A DNA stretch of 64,000 nucleotides from Mugil cephalus (lineage: Eukaryota; Chordata; Actinopteri; Mugiliformes; Mugilidae): contig NC_061771.1 in the NCBI RefSeq assembly GCF_022458985.1, positions 30,864,322-30,928,321 on the forward strand, written 5' to 3'. This document shows, piece after piece, positions 10,630 through 22,068 of the stretch; within the stretch, counting starts at the first letter, position 1, and every line of letters begins with the position of its first letter. The notes below the pieces were generated by a model that searched no databases, was not told where the DNA came from, and worked only from the letters and a program-made list of their open reading frames with translations. Made by a program: the position numbers and the translations under genes.

Positions 10630-11157
10630 ATGTCTGCTGCCAGATGTCTGAGATCTGAAGATCAGTTTCTGTGCTCCATCTGTCTGGATGTGTTCACTGA
10701 TCCAGTCACTACATCATGTGGACACAACTTCTGCAAACACTGCATCACTCAACACTGGGATCATAATGACACGTTCCAGTGTCCAATGTGTAAAGAGATG
10801 TTCTACACTAGACCTCAGTTGAAGATCAACACTTTCATTAGTGACATAGTTACTCAGTTCAAACAGGGAGGCCAGCACATCACCAAGTACAGTTCCAATC
10901 TCAGAGCTGAAGTTGAGGCCTCACTAGCAGAGAAGCTAAAGCACTTGTTTTCCCAATTTGAGGTAAAGTCATCTGAGGCAGTTTCGTCAAACCTCGTGGC
11001 CCACAACAGCTCAAACTTCACAGTGGAGGAGCTTGAGGTGAAGCATAGGCTATGGGTCATCAACCCAAGAACCCGTTGTCTTCTCTGTATTCAGGTGACC
11101 AGTGTAATGACAACCACAAAGAGAGTTTGTGAAAGACAAGGATCAGAAACATATTAA
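10630..11157 (+). CDS. Chimeric RING-LINE ORF (truncated TRIM copy A)
   Basis: The start is the MSAAR methionine, directly after the polypyrimidine tract and tag acceptor; the longer upstream frame is intronic. Residues 1 to about 78 are an intact C3HC4 RING (CSIC, CGHNFCKHC, CPMC) and linker. At about 10,861-10,865 the TRIM sequence stops and continues in the same frame into a LINE segment (GGQHITKY to VINPR), also seen alone at 18,434 and 26,039. The product would be 175 residues with no B-box, coiled coil or B30.2. Relative to unit B, about 3.3 kb is deleted. It retains a splice-ready 5' exon, so a transcript is possible. It is most likely a pseudogene; a RING-only product acting on full-length paralogs is speculative. 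Confidence 0.55.
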   Translation: MSAARCLRSEDQFLCSICLDVFTDPVTTSCGHNFCKHCITQHWDHNDTFQCPMCKEMFYTRPQLKINTFISDIVTQFKQGGQHITKYSSNLRAEVEASLAEKLKHLFSQFEVKSSEAVSSNLVAHNSSNFTVEELEVKHRLWVINPRTRCLLCIQVTSVMTTTKRVCERQGSETY

Positions 11158-11164
11158 ATTTATA

Positions 11165-12660
11165 TGTATGTGTGTGTAAATGGCCCACTCATCCTCACAT
11201 GGTAGTATCTGTGTCATCATCGAGTTCGGGTCCTCTACCAGAGACCTGAGGGTTTGAGGGTTCTGCGCAATATCTAAGTTGTTCCTAGGACTGTGCTTTT
11301 CTGGACTGAGGCTACAGGTGTTGTTCCTGCGATCTGTTGGAGCCATTGTCCCAGTTGGGGATCACTGCCCTGAGTGCTCCTACACAGGGACTGCACTCAC
11401 CTTAACCTTCCACATCTGTTTCAGCTGCCCTTTCCACCCTTGGTACTTCTCGACCTTTTCGTGTTCCTTCTTTATGATGTTGGAGTCAGCTGGTATCTTC
11501 TGCTCTTTGTCCACAACCATTATGTCCAGTTGGTTAGCCTGGACCTGTTTGTCAGTCTGGAAGCTGAAGTTCCACAGAACCTTAGCCCTGTTGTTCTCAA
11601 CCACCCTCTGTGATATGGCCCATTGAGACTTGGGTACTTCTATTCCATACTGGGTACAAATGTTCCTGTACAATATCCTGGCCACTTGGTTGTGCCTCTC
11701 CATGTACATTGATCCGTGTAGCATCTTACACCCTGCTACTATGTGATGGACTGTCTCAGGGGCATTTTTGCAAAGTTTGCAGCTTGGGTCTGATTTGTCC
11801 TGGTATATCTTGGCCTCTATGGCTCTTGTACTTAGGGCCTGTTCTTGTGCTATCATGATTAGTGCCTCTGGGCTGTCTGTCAGTCCAGCATTTTCCAGCC
11901 ATTGATAGTTTCTCTTTATATCAGCCACTTCTTCAATTGCTGTGTTGGGGCTTTTCCCTCCAAGTTGTCTGCTCCTCTTCCTCTACAGGCTCATTGGATT
12001 TCTGTTGTCTGAGACATTCTCCTAGCAGAATTTTGCTAAGAGAAGAAAGTTTTTTATGTATTCTTGGATTTTCAATGTTTCGTCCTGGACTGTAGCCTCC
12101 TCATGGTTTACATTAGCCTGTGGCTGTAGGTCGACCTCTTCAGTTCTGATCATCTTGCCTCTCTTGGAGACCATCCGGCCACACTTGTCCAATCTGAATG
12201 ACCACCCTATGTCACTGCTGTAGATCCTGTGGTGTGGATCATTGAGTTGATTTCCCACTCATTCTTGGCATACAGCTTGATGTCATCCATATAAAGCAGG
12301 TGGCTGATTGTTGCTCCACTTCGGAATTGGTACCCATATCTGCTCTTTGTGATGATCTGACTGAGGGGGTTTCAGGCCTATGCAGAACAGCAGTGGTGAC
12401 AGCCCATCTCCTTGTTATATGCCACACTTGATGTTGATTTGGGTAATCAGCTTTGAGTTGGCCTCTAGGGTTGTCTTCCACATTCCCATCAAGTTCTGGA
12501 TGAAGGCCCTTAGGTTCCTGTTGATCTTATACAGTTCCAGACTCCTCCGGTATCCATGTGTGTGGCATGGAATCATAGGCTTTCGTGTAGTCTTGGATGA
12601 CTGCACTATGAACTAGTAGCTGGTGCTTGACTCCTCCAGTGTTACTGCCAATTCCCTTCT
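11165..12660 (-). mobile_element. REL-type non-LTR retrotransposon relic (R2/R4/NeSL group-like), copy A
   Basis: Read on the - strand from high to low coordinates: an RT thumb/palm piece (LELYKINRNLRAFIQNLMGMW, IKCGI), a YMDDIK box near 12,285-12,300, FRLDKCGRMVSKRGK, then a C-terminal zinc knuckle (CKLCKNAPETVHHIVAGC) and a shrunken end region (to about 11,380). Such C-terminal knuckles followed by a restriction-like endonuclease characterise the R2/R4/NeSL group; the exact clade is uncertain. The endonuclease core is shortened and its usual P-D reads L-D. Frames are broken throughout. It is passenger DNA in the TRIM unit. Confidence 0.65.
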
Positions 12661-13329
12661 GAGCCCTACTACGTATTGAACTATTTAATCAGTCTTATTT
12701 ATTTAATAACCTAATAACATATTTAGCAACCTAATGTCTTATCTAATTTATCCATTCATTGGTGAAAGGGGTGAGTTTAGTGATGTGGTGAAGCCTTATT
12801 TTAAGGAACATGGACACAACCAATGACAACAAATTTGAATGATGTATACCAATGGCATGGTGTCTCCTCAATGTGTTCCCTGAGCAACAAAGGACATAGG
12901 ACATGTCCACTGCAGACAGGGACACAGCGGCATCCTGTACACCACATTGTCTGACTGACACCGAACCATCAGGCGGTGGAAGGTGGACTGGAACTGTTGT
13001 GCAGATGGATTATTGTTCCATCCCCTTTGTAGGAAAAACACATACAAAACATAAAATAATAATAATAACATATTTGTCGAATTCATTGTAATTAGAAAAG
13101 CATGAACCCTACCTGAGGCTTCAACAGAAGCTCCAAGTGATCCTTGCTGCACCTGTATCATATAATATATTTACATATGTAGCATACTTACACTTAATCA
13201 ACAAAAAACGTAACACTATTGTATATGAAAGTAGGTTGTGTAGGTATGTGACATGAGAAATATTTTACTGGTTAGAGATGGAAACAGTTGCTCTGTCTGT
13301 GCCACCCTGTGTGAAATACTCTAGTCAAT
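12661..13329. other. Gene-free stretch in the TRIM unit, copy A
   Basis: No gene recognised. The stretch recurs nearly unchanged at about 20,266-20,934 and 27,870-28,538 as part of the duplicated unit. Confidence 0.4.
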
Positions 13330-13337
13330 TGCATTCG

Positions 13338-13455
13338 TTTAATTTTATTCATATAGCGTCAATAACAATGCAAATTGTCCAAAAACACTTTACAAAAAAT
13401 GGCCTGAAATCTACAGAGCAGCATGAATACATTGGTGGCAGGAAAAAGTCCCTTT
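13338..13455 (-). repeat. Teleost interspersed repeat piece, unit A
   Basis: Block attttattcatatagcgtcaa, caaattgtccaaaaacactttac and ggtggcaggaaaaagtccctt, the antisense of the repeat at 33,945-34,190 and parallel to that at 46,032-46,330. Paralogous copies lie at about 20,943 and 28,547. Confidence 0.55.
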
Positions 13456-14269
13456 CAGTGCATTCATAATGTCAGCTGTAATCTACATCTGTGTTATAGA
13501 TACATGATTTATACAGTTTCATACATTTAAATTTCATAGCATAACTTTCATAACTACCACTAAATATGAATTGGCTCTAATTAGCTAGCCACGACTGAAC
13601 TGATTATTACAGGACAGTAAGTATTGCATTGACTAAATACAACCAATAGAGATGCTCTAATTCGTTGTGTCCTGTTTTGTTCAGTCCCCTGATTTTACAG
13701 GAGAAGCTTCACAGTGCTCCAGTCCAGTGCTTCAGTACCGTAGTAGCTGCAGCTGGAGACTGAGTTTAGACCAGTCCAAGATGGTGGCGACATTCCTTGC
13801 GCTGGAGCAGACAACGCTGTGTCCACTCTTTATTATGTCCATGAATGCACCGGAATCCACCCTTTATTACTGATATGTCTATGTTAGCTCCCGCCTGCCG
13901 TTTCTGCGCCATTTCAAATCAAACCACCTAACTGGCTGTGAAAAGCAAGGAATGTGCTGTTGATCCATGTACCCTCCGATTAGCCAATAGGTGAAAAGTT
14001 CAGCCAGTGTGGACAGCCCCCTTATCTGCTTAACATTTTGTTGTGGATGCTGATGTGGGTCCATCAGTAAATTAACAAATAAATAAATAAATAGCATTTG
14101 TGGCATATATTTAGGTAGTTAATTATTTAATTAATGATTTCTGACATATATTTAGGTATTTATCATTTATTTATTTATGGCATACATCTGTTGGTATTTA
14201 TTTATTCATTTATTTTTTATTATTCATTGTGGCAGAATTGGTCCTCCACAGAGTTTAACTCAAGCTTCA

Positions 14270-14463
14270 AGGAGGAAACTAATCATGATAAAGAGAGCTG
14301 TAATCAGAGGAGGAGCTAAACTGTAAAGACAAGAGTCAACTTTGAAAGTCAAAGTTTGTCAGAGCGACGGCAGAGCTGCAGTCTGGACAATCCTCTGTGT
14401 TTCTGTCTGAAGAAAATTCGTCTTAGTTCATCTGTTCTTTCTTAACATCTGACTCAAATACTG
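14270..14463 (+). other. 5' non-coding exon of TRIM B
   Basis: Exon ends at tactg|gtgagt (intron starts 14,464). The 477-bp intron ends with a pyrimidine-rich tract and gtgtag at 14,940, followed by acATG. The block is conserved in copies A, C and D (ends 9584, 22,068, 29,668), which argues that the split 5'UTR is real. The transcription start is unknown; the stretch upstream is TTTATTTATT-rich. Confidence 0.6.
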
Positions 14464-14942
14464 GTGAGTATAGATGATAATATTTACCAGACATTTGTGC
14501 TTGAGAACAAAATATAAAATCCCAAGAAAACCTTACCTGCCTTGATTCAATTCCCACTAACACCTTCCCCTCTCTTTCATTTATTCTCTAGTTCACTCAA
14601 ACTCTTCTGCTCCCTCTCTGGTGAAGGAGGGACGAAGCTTGAATGTTGTTTTTGCAAAGAGTGATCACCACTGACTATGTAATAGTTCATTAGTTCATCT
14701 CTGTCTCTACCAGAGCTCAGTAAAACGACAACCACGAGGACAGTTTGATGAACTTTAGATTGCGGGTCGATGGTTATAAAACAGTTATTGACCTCTTTTT
14801 ATGAGCTGCTATAAACCGACATGAGGAAATAAAATAATTAAAGATCTCAGTGTATTTTAAACTATGTCGGAAGTCCAATACTACTTACTACTTATTTAAA
14901 CTGTGTTTTTCGCTCTTTCTCTTTTGTTGTCAGTGTGTAGAC

Positions 14943-16592
14943 ATGTCTGCTGCCAGATCTGAAGATCAGTTTCTGTGCTCCATCTGTCTGGATGTGTTCA
15001 CTGATCCAGTCTCTATACCATGTGGACACAACTTCTGCAAACTCTGCATCACTGAGTACTGGGATACTGCTCATCTATCTAAGTGTCCACTGTGTAAAAA
15101 AGTGTTTGTGAAAAGACCTGAACTTAACATCAACAGTTTCATCCATGAGATGGTTGCTGAGTTCAGACATGAAGCTCAACAGAACGCCAACAGCAGCAGC
15201 TCAGAACAACAAGCTGCCAAACCAGGAGAAGTTCCCTGTGACGTCTGCACTGGAACCAAACTGAAGGCCCTGAAGTCCTGCCTGGTGTGTCTGCTCTCCT
15301 ACTGTGACTCTCACCTGGAGCCTCATCTGACAGTGTCACGTCTGAAAACACATCAGCTGATCCACCCTGTGGACAACCTGGAAGACAGGATGTGTAGGAA
15401 GCACGATAAACCTCTGGAGTTGTTCTGTAAGACCGACCAGACATGTGTCTGCATGCTCTGCCCTGTTTTAGACCACAAGACACATGATGTTGTTCCTCTG
15501 AAAGAAGAATATGAAGGAAAGAAGGCAGAGCTGGGGAAGACAGAGGATCAAATTCAGCTGATGATCCAGAGGAGACGACTGAAGATTGAGGAGATGAAAG
15601 AGTCAGTGAAGATGAGTAAAGATGCTGCAGACAGAGAGAAAGCAGAAGGTGTTCAGGTCTTCAGTGCTCTGAAGGAGTCTGTTGAGAGAGGCCTGGACCA
15701 GCTCATAAAGGAGATTGAAGACAAACAGAAAACAACAGAGAAACAGGCTGAAGGTTTCATCAAAGATCTGGAACAGGAAGTCTTTCAGCTGATGAAGAGG
15801 AGCTCTGAGGTAAAGCAGCTCTCACGCTCTGAAGACCACCTCCACCTCCTCCAAAGCTTCTCCTCCCTGAAAGCTACTCCACCCACCAAGGACTGGACAG
15901 AGGTCAGCGTCCGTCGTCCATCATATGAGGGGACTGTGGTGAGAGCTGTGACTCAGCTGGAGGAGAAACTCAGTAAAAACATGAAGAAGCTGCTTGAGGC
16001 TGAGCTGAAGAGGGTCCAGCAGTATGCAGTGGATGTGACTCTAGATCCTGATACAGCAAATCCTCACCTCATCCTGTCTGATGATGGAAAACAAGTGAAT
16101 CATCGTGACGTGAGGAAGAAACTTCCAGACAACCCAGAGAGATTTTCTACATGTATTTGTGTTTTAGGAAAGAAGAGTTTCTCTTCAGGCAGATTGTACT
16201 TTCAGGTTCAGGTTAAAGGAAAGACTGACTGGGATCTAGGAGTGGCCAGAGAGTCAATCAACAGGAAGGGAGACATCAAACTGAGACCTCAGAATGGTTT
16301 CTGGACTATATGGTTGAGAAATGGAAATGAGTACAAAGCTCTGGATGAGGCTCGAGTCAGTCTCTCTCTTGGTTCTCGTCCTGTGAAGGTGGGGGTGTTT
16401 GTGGATTATGAGGAGGGTCTGGTCTCCTTTCATGATGTCGATACTGCAGCTGTTATCTACTCCTTTACTGGCTGCTCCTTCAATGACAAACTTTACCCAT
16501 TCTTCAGTCCTGAGTTGAATCGTGGTGGTAAAAACTCTGCACCTCTGATCATCTGTCCTGTCATCTGTCCTGTCAATCAAACTGCATTCTGA
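14943..16592 (+). CDS. TRIM E3 ubiquitin ligase (RING-B-box-coiled coil-B30.2), copy B
   Basis: 549 residues in one exon. The MSAAR start is chosen because a splice acceptor (tag) sits two bases before it and the frame upstream is intronic. RING C3HC4 at residues 12-51 (C12, C15, C27, H29, C32, C35, C48, C51); cysteine-rich B-box1 about 99-127; B-box2 151-181 (C151, H154, C162, C170, C173, H178, H181); coiled coil about 190-350; B30.2 about 362-541 with LDPDTA and WDLGVA. RING TRIMs transfer ubiquitin and dimerise through the coiled coil; the B30.2 domain binds the target. The style is that of teleost bloodthirsty-related TRIMs, often immune-linked; this is inferred. The tail has a duplicated ICPV (ICPVICPVNQ) absent from copy D. 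Confidence 0.92.
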   Translation: MSAARSEDQFLCSICLDVFTDPVSIPCGHNFCKLCITEYWDTAHLSKCPLCKKVFVKRPELNINSFIHEMVAEFRHEAQQNANSSSSEQQAAKPGEVPCDVCTGTKLKALKSCLVCLLSYCDSHLEPHLTVSRLKTHQLIHPVDNLEDRMCRKHDKPLELFCKTDQTCVCMLCPVLDHKTHDVVPLKEEYEGKKAELGKTEDQIQLMIQRRRLKIEEMKESVKMSKDAADREKAEGVQVFSALKESVERGLDQLIKEIEDKQKTTEKQAEGFIKDLEQEVFQLMKRSSEVKQLSRSEDHLHLLQSFSSLKATPPTKDWTEVSVRRPSYEGTVVRAVTQLEEKLSKNMKKLLEAELKRVQQYAVDVTLDPDTANPHLILSDDGKQVNHRDVRKKLPDNPERFSTCICVLGKKSFSSGRLYFQVQVKGKTDWDLGVARESINRKGDIKLRPQNGFWTIWLRNGNEYKALDEARVSLSLGSRPVKVGVFVDYEEGLVSFHDVDTAAVIYSFTGCSFNDKLYPFFSPELNRGGKNSAPLIICPVICPVNQTAF

Positions 16593-17067
16593 ACAAATAT
16601 GATTTAATTCTACTGTCAAGACAAGTATATCAGTACACTCACGTCCATATAGAGTATATTTTGGCAGTGATACATTTTGTTGTAAAAACCTATTCACATC
16701 CAAATGGGACTCATGGATGAGGATTTACAGTCATTTTTGTGGACAGTACATGTTGTTGTCAGTGTGATGCTGTGGAAAGAGGATCAAAGTTATCTGTGTG
16801 ACAATCACATTTCTTTAGTAAGATTTTAATGAGTAACTGAATAATTTCCATGAGACGCAAAACAAGTTTGTGACTAACTACAGGTTTATCGCAGGAGGTG
16901 AGCAAATTCTGTGTAGATGTTCACTGTTCTGGCCTTGTCATATTAACATGCTTCAATAAAAGCCAATAACTCGGTGACTAGCGAGGAAGTGTTTAATTAT
17001 CCAGATGCTATAATTGTTATTGGGATGTTTTGCCAACTCCCTTTTGGTCTCTATATCCAGAACCATC
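16593..17067 (+). other. 3'UTR and flank of TRIM B
   Basis: Non-coding; homologous to 1268-1790. The flank is interrupted at about 17,068 (after tatccagaaccatc) by a LINE relic. An identical stretch follows copy C at 24,198-24,672. Confidence 0.6.
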
Positions 17068-17089
17068 ACTTCACGCCAGTAGTCTAAAC

Positions 17090-17660
17090 CTCTCACCTGA
17101 TGAAGACCATGGAGAGGATCATCTTGGCCACGTCCGTCACATCCGACCCACTGCAGTTTGCATTTTGAATAGGTATAGGTTTGGAAGATGATGTCTTTCT
17201 CACCTTTTCTCACCTAGAGAACACCAGTACCACTGTGGGGGTCACATTCCTTGACTTTTCCAGGGTGTTCAACTCTGTTTAACCATCGCTGCTGAGGGGG
17301 AAGCTGGAAGGAGCTGGAGTTGCCAGTGGCCTGGGTGCATGGATCACCAACTGTCTCACCAACAGATTGTAGTATGTTAGGCTTCACAACTGTGTGTGTA
17401 ATGTGGTAGTCTACTGTGCTCTCTCCCTTACTGGCAGACCTCTGTTTTCTGATGATGCAGCCATTGCTGGAGTACAGGGAGCTCATCACCAACTTTGTAG
17501 ACTGGTGTGCACTGAACCACCTGCACATCAAAGTCACCAAGACAAAGGAGGTGGTGATCAACTTCAGCAGGAAACCACTTCACACTGCACTGGTGGACAT
17601 CCAGGGTTTGGACTGTACTGCAAAAAGGAATACCTTTTGCCATGGATGTTCTACAGTAAT
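17090..17660 (+). pseudogene. LINE reverse transcriptase relic, unit B
   Basis: Broken frames read SDPLQFAF, then TVGVTFLDFSRVFNSV (RT motif with the first Asp), WITNCLTNR, FSDDAAI-like and FVDWCALNHLHIKVTKTKE, in the order of an APE-type LINE reverse transcriptase of a kind abundant in fish. Stops and frame changes occur throughout. The same piece is at 24,695-25,265. It probably belongs to the same family as the relics at 18,430 and 54,310. Confidence 0.65.
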
Positions 17661-17699
17661 TACAAAGTACATGTTTAACCGTGACAAAGAACAGTTTAA

Positions 17700-18400
17700 C
17701 AACAAATAACCAGAAGTGCTTTAGTGTTTAATCAGCTTCAGATCAAGTATGTAAAAAGATGAAAAGAGATGATGATTCGGTTATGTGATCTTGTTCATAA
17801 CTGAGGTTGTACTTGTTAGGAATCATCTGGTTGGTATTAATTTTCCTCTGGTCGCCCTGACGTCTTATCTTCCCCTGTTTTCTGGTTCTTGTAGTCAGTT
17901 ATGAGCTCCTTTGATACATAATTGAGTGTCATTCAAAACCTTTTATTAAATATCCATAAAAGACAACATTTGTCATTTTGTTTTCATTCTAAGTGTCAAG
18001 CAAAAGTGTTTCCAACCAAGTCCAATTTTATTGCAAACATTCCTAGCTAACAGTGGCCACAAAGCTCCTGTTTACTGAAATATAGGTCACTTATTTGGTA
18101 AAACAAAATCAAAACAAAATCACTGAAACATTCACCACATATGAACCGGGGGAAATATCTCTTGTCAGATGTGTTGCTGCTGATTCAGAGAAGCAGATGG
18201 GTACCACACTTTAACACACTTCTTCTCAATTCTGTTAGGTTTAGGGATAGAGAGTTTGGACGGGAGTCCATTAAGAACTGCAGCAAGACAAGTTCAACCA
18301 TCTGAAGCTCATTTATAGGGATCAGTGGTGAGGTAGGGTTTTCAATGTGCATTAAACCACAGTTCTCTGTGGTAGTGACCACTATAGAAGAAGGACTGAG
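17700..18400. other. Gene-free stretch: TRIM 3' flank continuation, unit B
   Basis: TRIM flank homology (cttcccctgttttctggttcttg, compare 2365 and 7425) to about 18,000; the remainder to 18,400 is unassigned, possibly an early part of the next LINE relic. Repeated at 25,305-26,005. Confidence 0.4.
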
Positions 18401-18429
18401 GGCCATCTGAACATCAACAACAAGATGTG

Positions 18430-18660
18430 ATCGATGTGGCAGGGAGACCAGCACATCACCAAGTACAATTCCAACCTCGGAGCTGAAGTTGACGCCTCAC
18501 TAGCAGAGAAGCTAAAGCACTTGTTTTCCCAATTTGAGATAAAGTCATCTGAGGCAGTTGCACCAAACCCTGTGGCCCACAACAGCTCAAACTTCACAGT
18601 GGAGGAGCTTGAGGTGAAGCATAGACTATGGGTCATCAACCCAAGAAAGACTAACTAGTC
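18430..18660 (+). pseudogene. LINE pre-RT relic, unit B
   Basis: The frame reads MWQGDQHITKYNS and ends ...EVKHRLWVINPRK. In fish LINEs an MWQG...ITDYK block and a VNPRKAAGPD block precede the RT domain, so this is the linker between endonuclease and RT. A homologous stretch is what fused to the RING at 10,865. Repeated at 26,035-26,265. Confidence 0.6.
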
Positions 18661-18849
18661 CATCCGTTGTCTTCTCTGTATTCAGGTGACCAGTGTAATG
18701 ACTACCACAAAGAGAGTTTGTGAAAGACAAGGATCAGAAACATATTAAATTTATATGTATGTCTGTGTGTGTGTGTGTAAATGACTCACTCATCCTCACG
18801 AGGTAGCATCTGTGTCATTCTCGAGTTCGGGTCCTCTACCAGAGACCTG

Positions 18850-20266
18850 AGGGTTTGAGGATTCTGCGCAATATCTTAGTTGTTCCTAGGACTGTGCTTT
18901 TCTGGACTGAGGCTACAGGTGTTGTTCCTGCGATCTGTTGGAGCCATTGTCCCAGTTGGGGATCACTGCCCTGAGTGCTCCTACTACCACAGGGACCACA
19001 CTCACCTTAACCTTCCACATCTGTTCCAGCTGCTCTTTTCACCCTTGGTACTTCTCAACCTTTTCGTGTTCCTTCTTTATGATGTTGGAGTCAGCTGGTA
19101 TCTTCTGCTCTTTGTCCACAACCATTATGTCTAGTTGGTTAGCCTGGACCTGTTTGTCAGTCTGGAAGCTGAAGTTCCACAGAACCTTAGCCCTGTTGTT
19201 CTCAACCACCCTCTGTGATATGGCCCATTGAGACTTGGGTACTTCTGTTCCATACTGGGTACAAATGTTCCTGTACAATATCCCGGCCACTTGGTTGTGC
19301 CTCTCCATGTACATTGATCCGTGTAGCATCTTACACCCTGCTACTATGTGATGGACTGTCTCAGGGGCATTTTTGCAAAGTTTGCAGCTTGGGTCTGATC
19401 TGTCCTGGTATATCTTGGCCTCTATGGCTCTTGTACTTAGGGCCTGTTCTTGTGCTACCATGATTAGTGCCTCTGGGCTGTCTGTCAGTCCAGCATTTTC
19501 CAGCCATTGGTAGTTTCTCTTTATATGTGCCACTTCTTTAATTGCTGTGTTGGGGCTTTTCCCTCCAAGTTGTCTGCTCCTCTTCCTCTACAGGCTCATT
19601 GGATTTCTGTTGTCTGAGACATTCTCCTAGCAGAATTTTGCTAAGAGAAGAAAGTTTTTTATGTATTCTTGGATTTTCAATGTTTCGTCCTGGACTGTAG
19701 CCTCCTCATGGTTTACATTAGCCTGTGGCTGTAGGTCGACCTCTTCAGTTCTGATCATCTTGCCTCTCTTGGAGACCATCCGGCCACACTTGTCCAATCT
19801 GAATGCCAACCCTATGTCACTGCTGTAGATCCTGTGGTGTGGATCATTGAGTTGATTTCCCACTCATTCTTGGCATACAGCTTGATGTCATCCATATAAA
19901 GCAGGTGGCTGATTGTTGCTCCACTTCGGAATTGGTACCCATATCTGCTCTTTGTGATGATCTGACTGAGGGGGTTTCAGGCCTATGCAGAACAGCAGTG
20001 GTGACAGCCCATCTCCTTGGTATATGCCACACTTGATGTTGATTTGGGTAATCAGCTTTGAGTTGGCCTCTAGGGTTGTCTTCCACATTCCCATCAAGTT
20101 CTGGATGAAGGCCCTTAGGTTCCTGTTGATCTTATACAGTTCCAGACTCCTCCGGTATCCATGTGTGTGGCATGGAATCATAGGCTTTCTTGTAGTCTTG
20201 GGTGACTGCACTATGAACTAGTAGCTGGTGCTTGACTCCTCCAGTGTTACTGCCTATTCCCTTCTG
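18850..20266 (-). mobile_element. REL-type non-LTR retrotransposon relic, unit B
   Basis: Same relic as at 11,165-12,660, shifted 7,605 bases. The longest - strand frame (19,039-19,533) carries the CCHC knuckle CKLCKNAPETVHHIVAGC. Another (19,888-20,211) holds the YQGDGLSPLLFCIGL RT block, with a YMDDIK box near 19,885-19,905. It differs from copy A by scattered substitutions, including a stop after the KYQG block. Confidence 0.65.
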
Positions 20267-20942
20267 AGCCCTACTACGTATTGAACTATTTAATCAGTCT
20301 TATTTATTTAATAACCTAGTAACATATTTAGCAACCTAATGTCTTATCTAATTTATCCATTCATTGGTGAAAGGGGTGAGTTTAGTGATGTGGTGAAGCC
20401 TTATTTTAAGGAACATGGACACAACCAATGACAACAAATTTGAATGATGGTTACCAATGGAATGGTGTCTCCTCAATGTGTTCCCTGAGCAACAAAGGAC
20501 AGAGGACATGTCCACTGCAGACAGGGACACAGCGGCATCCTGTACACCACATTGTCTGACTGACACCGAACCATCAGGCGGTGGAAGGTGGACTGGAACT
20601 GTTGTGCAGATGGATTATTGTTCCATCCCCTTTGTAGGAAAAACACATACAAAACATAAAATAATAATAATAACATATTTGTCGAATTCATTGTAATTAG
20701 AAAAGCATGAACCCTACCTGAGGCTTCAACAGAAGCTCCAAGTGATCCTTGCTGCACCTGTATCATATAATATATTTACATATGTAGCATACTTACACTT
20801 AATCAACAAAAAACGTAACACTATTGTATATGAAAGTAGGTTGTGTAGGTATGTGACATGAGAAATATTTTACTGGTTAGAGATGGAAACAGTTGCTCTG
20901 TCTGTGCCACCCAGTTTAAAATAGTCTAGTCAATTGAATTCA

Positions 20943-21060
20943 TTTAATTTTATTCATATACCATCAATAACAATGCAAATTGTCCAAAAACACTTTACAA
21001 AAAATGGCCTGAAATCTACAGAGCAGCATGAATACAGTGGTGGCAGGAAAAAGTCCCTTT
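20943..21060 (-). repeat. Teleost interspersed repeat piece, unit B
   Basis: Paralogous to 13,338-13,455 but with the C-side variants (catataccatcaataac). Confidence 0.5.
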
Positions 21061-21874
21061 CAGTGCATTCATAATGTCAGCTGTAATCTACATCTGTGTT
21101 ATAGATACATGATTTATAAAGTTTCATACATTTAACTTTCATAGCATAACTTTCAGAACTACCACTAAATATGAATTGGCCCTAATTAGCTAGCCATGAC
21201 TGAACTGATTATTACAGGACAGTATGTATTGCATTGACTAAATACAACCAATAGAGATGCTCTAATTCGTTGTGTCCTGTTTTGTTCAGTCCCCTGATTT
21301 TACAGGAGAAGCTTCACAGTGCTCCAGTCCAGTGCTTCAGTACCGTAGTAGCTGCAGCTGGAGACTGAGTTTAGACCAGTCCAAGATGGTGGCGACATTC
21401 CTTGCGCTGGAGCAGACAACGCTGTGTCCACTCTTTATTATGTCCATGAATGCACCGGAATCCACCCTTTATTACTGATATGTCTATGTTAGCTCCCGCC
21501 TGCCGTTTCTGCGCCATTTCAAATCAAACCACCTAACTGGCTGTGAAAAGCAAGGAATGTGCTGTTGATCCATGTACCCTCCGATTAGCCAATAGGTGAA
21601 AAGTTCAGCCAGTGTGGACAGCCCCCTTATCTGCTTAACATTTTGTTGTGGATGCTGATGTGGGTCCATCAGTAAATTAACAAATAAATAAATAAATAGC
21701 ATTTGTGGCATATATTTAGGTAGTTAATTATTTAATTAATGATTTCTGACATATATTTAGGTATTTATCATTTATTTATTTATGGCATACATCTGTTGGT
21801 ATTTATTTATTCATTTATTTTTTATTATTCATTGTGGCAGAATTGGTCCTCCACAGAGTTTAACTCAAGCAGGA

Positions 21875-22068
21875 AGGAGGAAACTAATCATGATAAAGAG
21901 AGCTGTAATCAGAGGAGGAGCTAAACTGTAAAGACAAGAGTCAACTTTGAAAGTCAAAGTTTGTCAGAGCGACGGCAGAGCTGCAGTCTGGACAATCCTC
22001 TGTGTTTCTGTCTGAAGAAAATTCGTCTTAGTTCATCTGTTCTTTCTTAACATCTGACTCAAATACTG
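21875..22068 (+). other. 5' non-coding exon of TRIM C
   Basis: Donor tactg|gtgagt with intron 22,069-22,545, identical in layout to copy B. Confidence 0.6.

Larger units (their letters stand above)
13622..21389 (+). repeat. Tandem duplication unit B (about 7.6 kb)
   Basis: Sequence from this interval recurs at +7,605 bases. The unit contains the 5' exon, intron and coding exon of TRIM B, its 3' flank, two + strand LINE relics, a - strand LINE relic and the 5' flank of the next gene. The crossover that created the B/C pair maps between 21,226 and 21,389: left of it this flank carries variants of the C-side flank, right of it those of the A-side flank. Bounds given are the outer limits. Confidence 0.85.

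Noticed and set aside
14850-14942. N-terminal extension of TRIM B (MYFKLC...)
   Set aside because: It covers the intron's pyrimidine tract and acceptor; the true start is the ATG at 14,943. The same applies to copies A, C and D.
17416-17709. 97-residue ORF with FVDWCALNHL as a host gene
   Set aside because: Motif order matches a LINE reverse transcriptase and the frame is broken on both sides.
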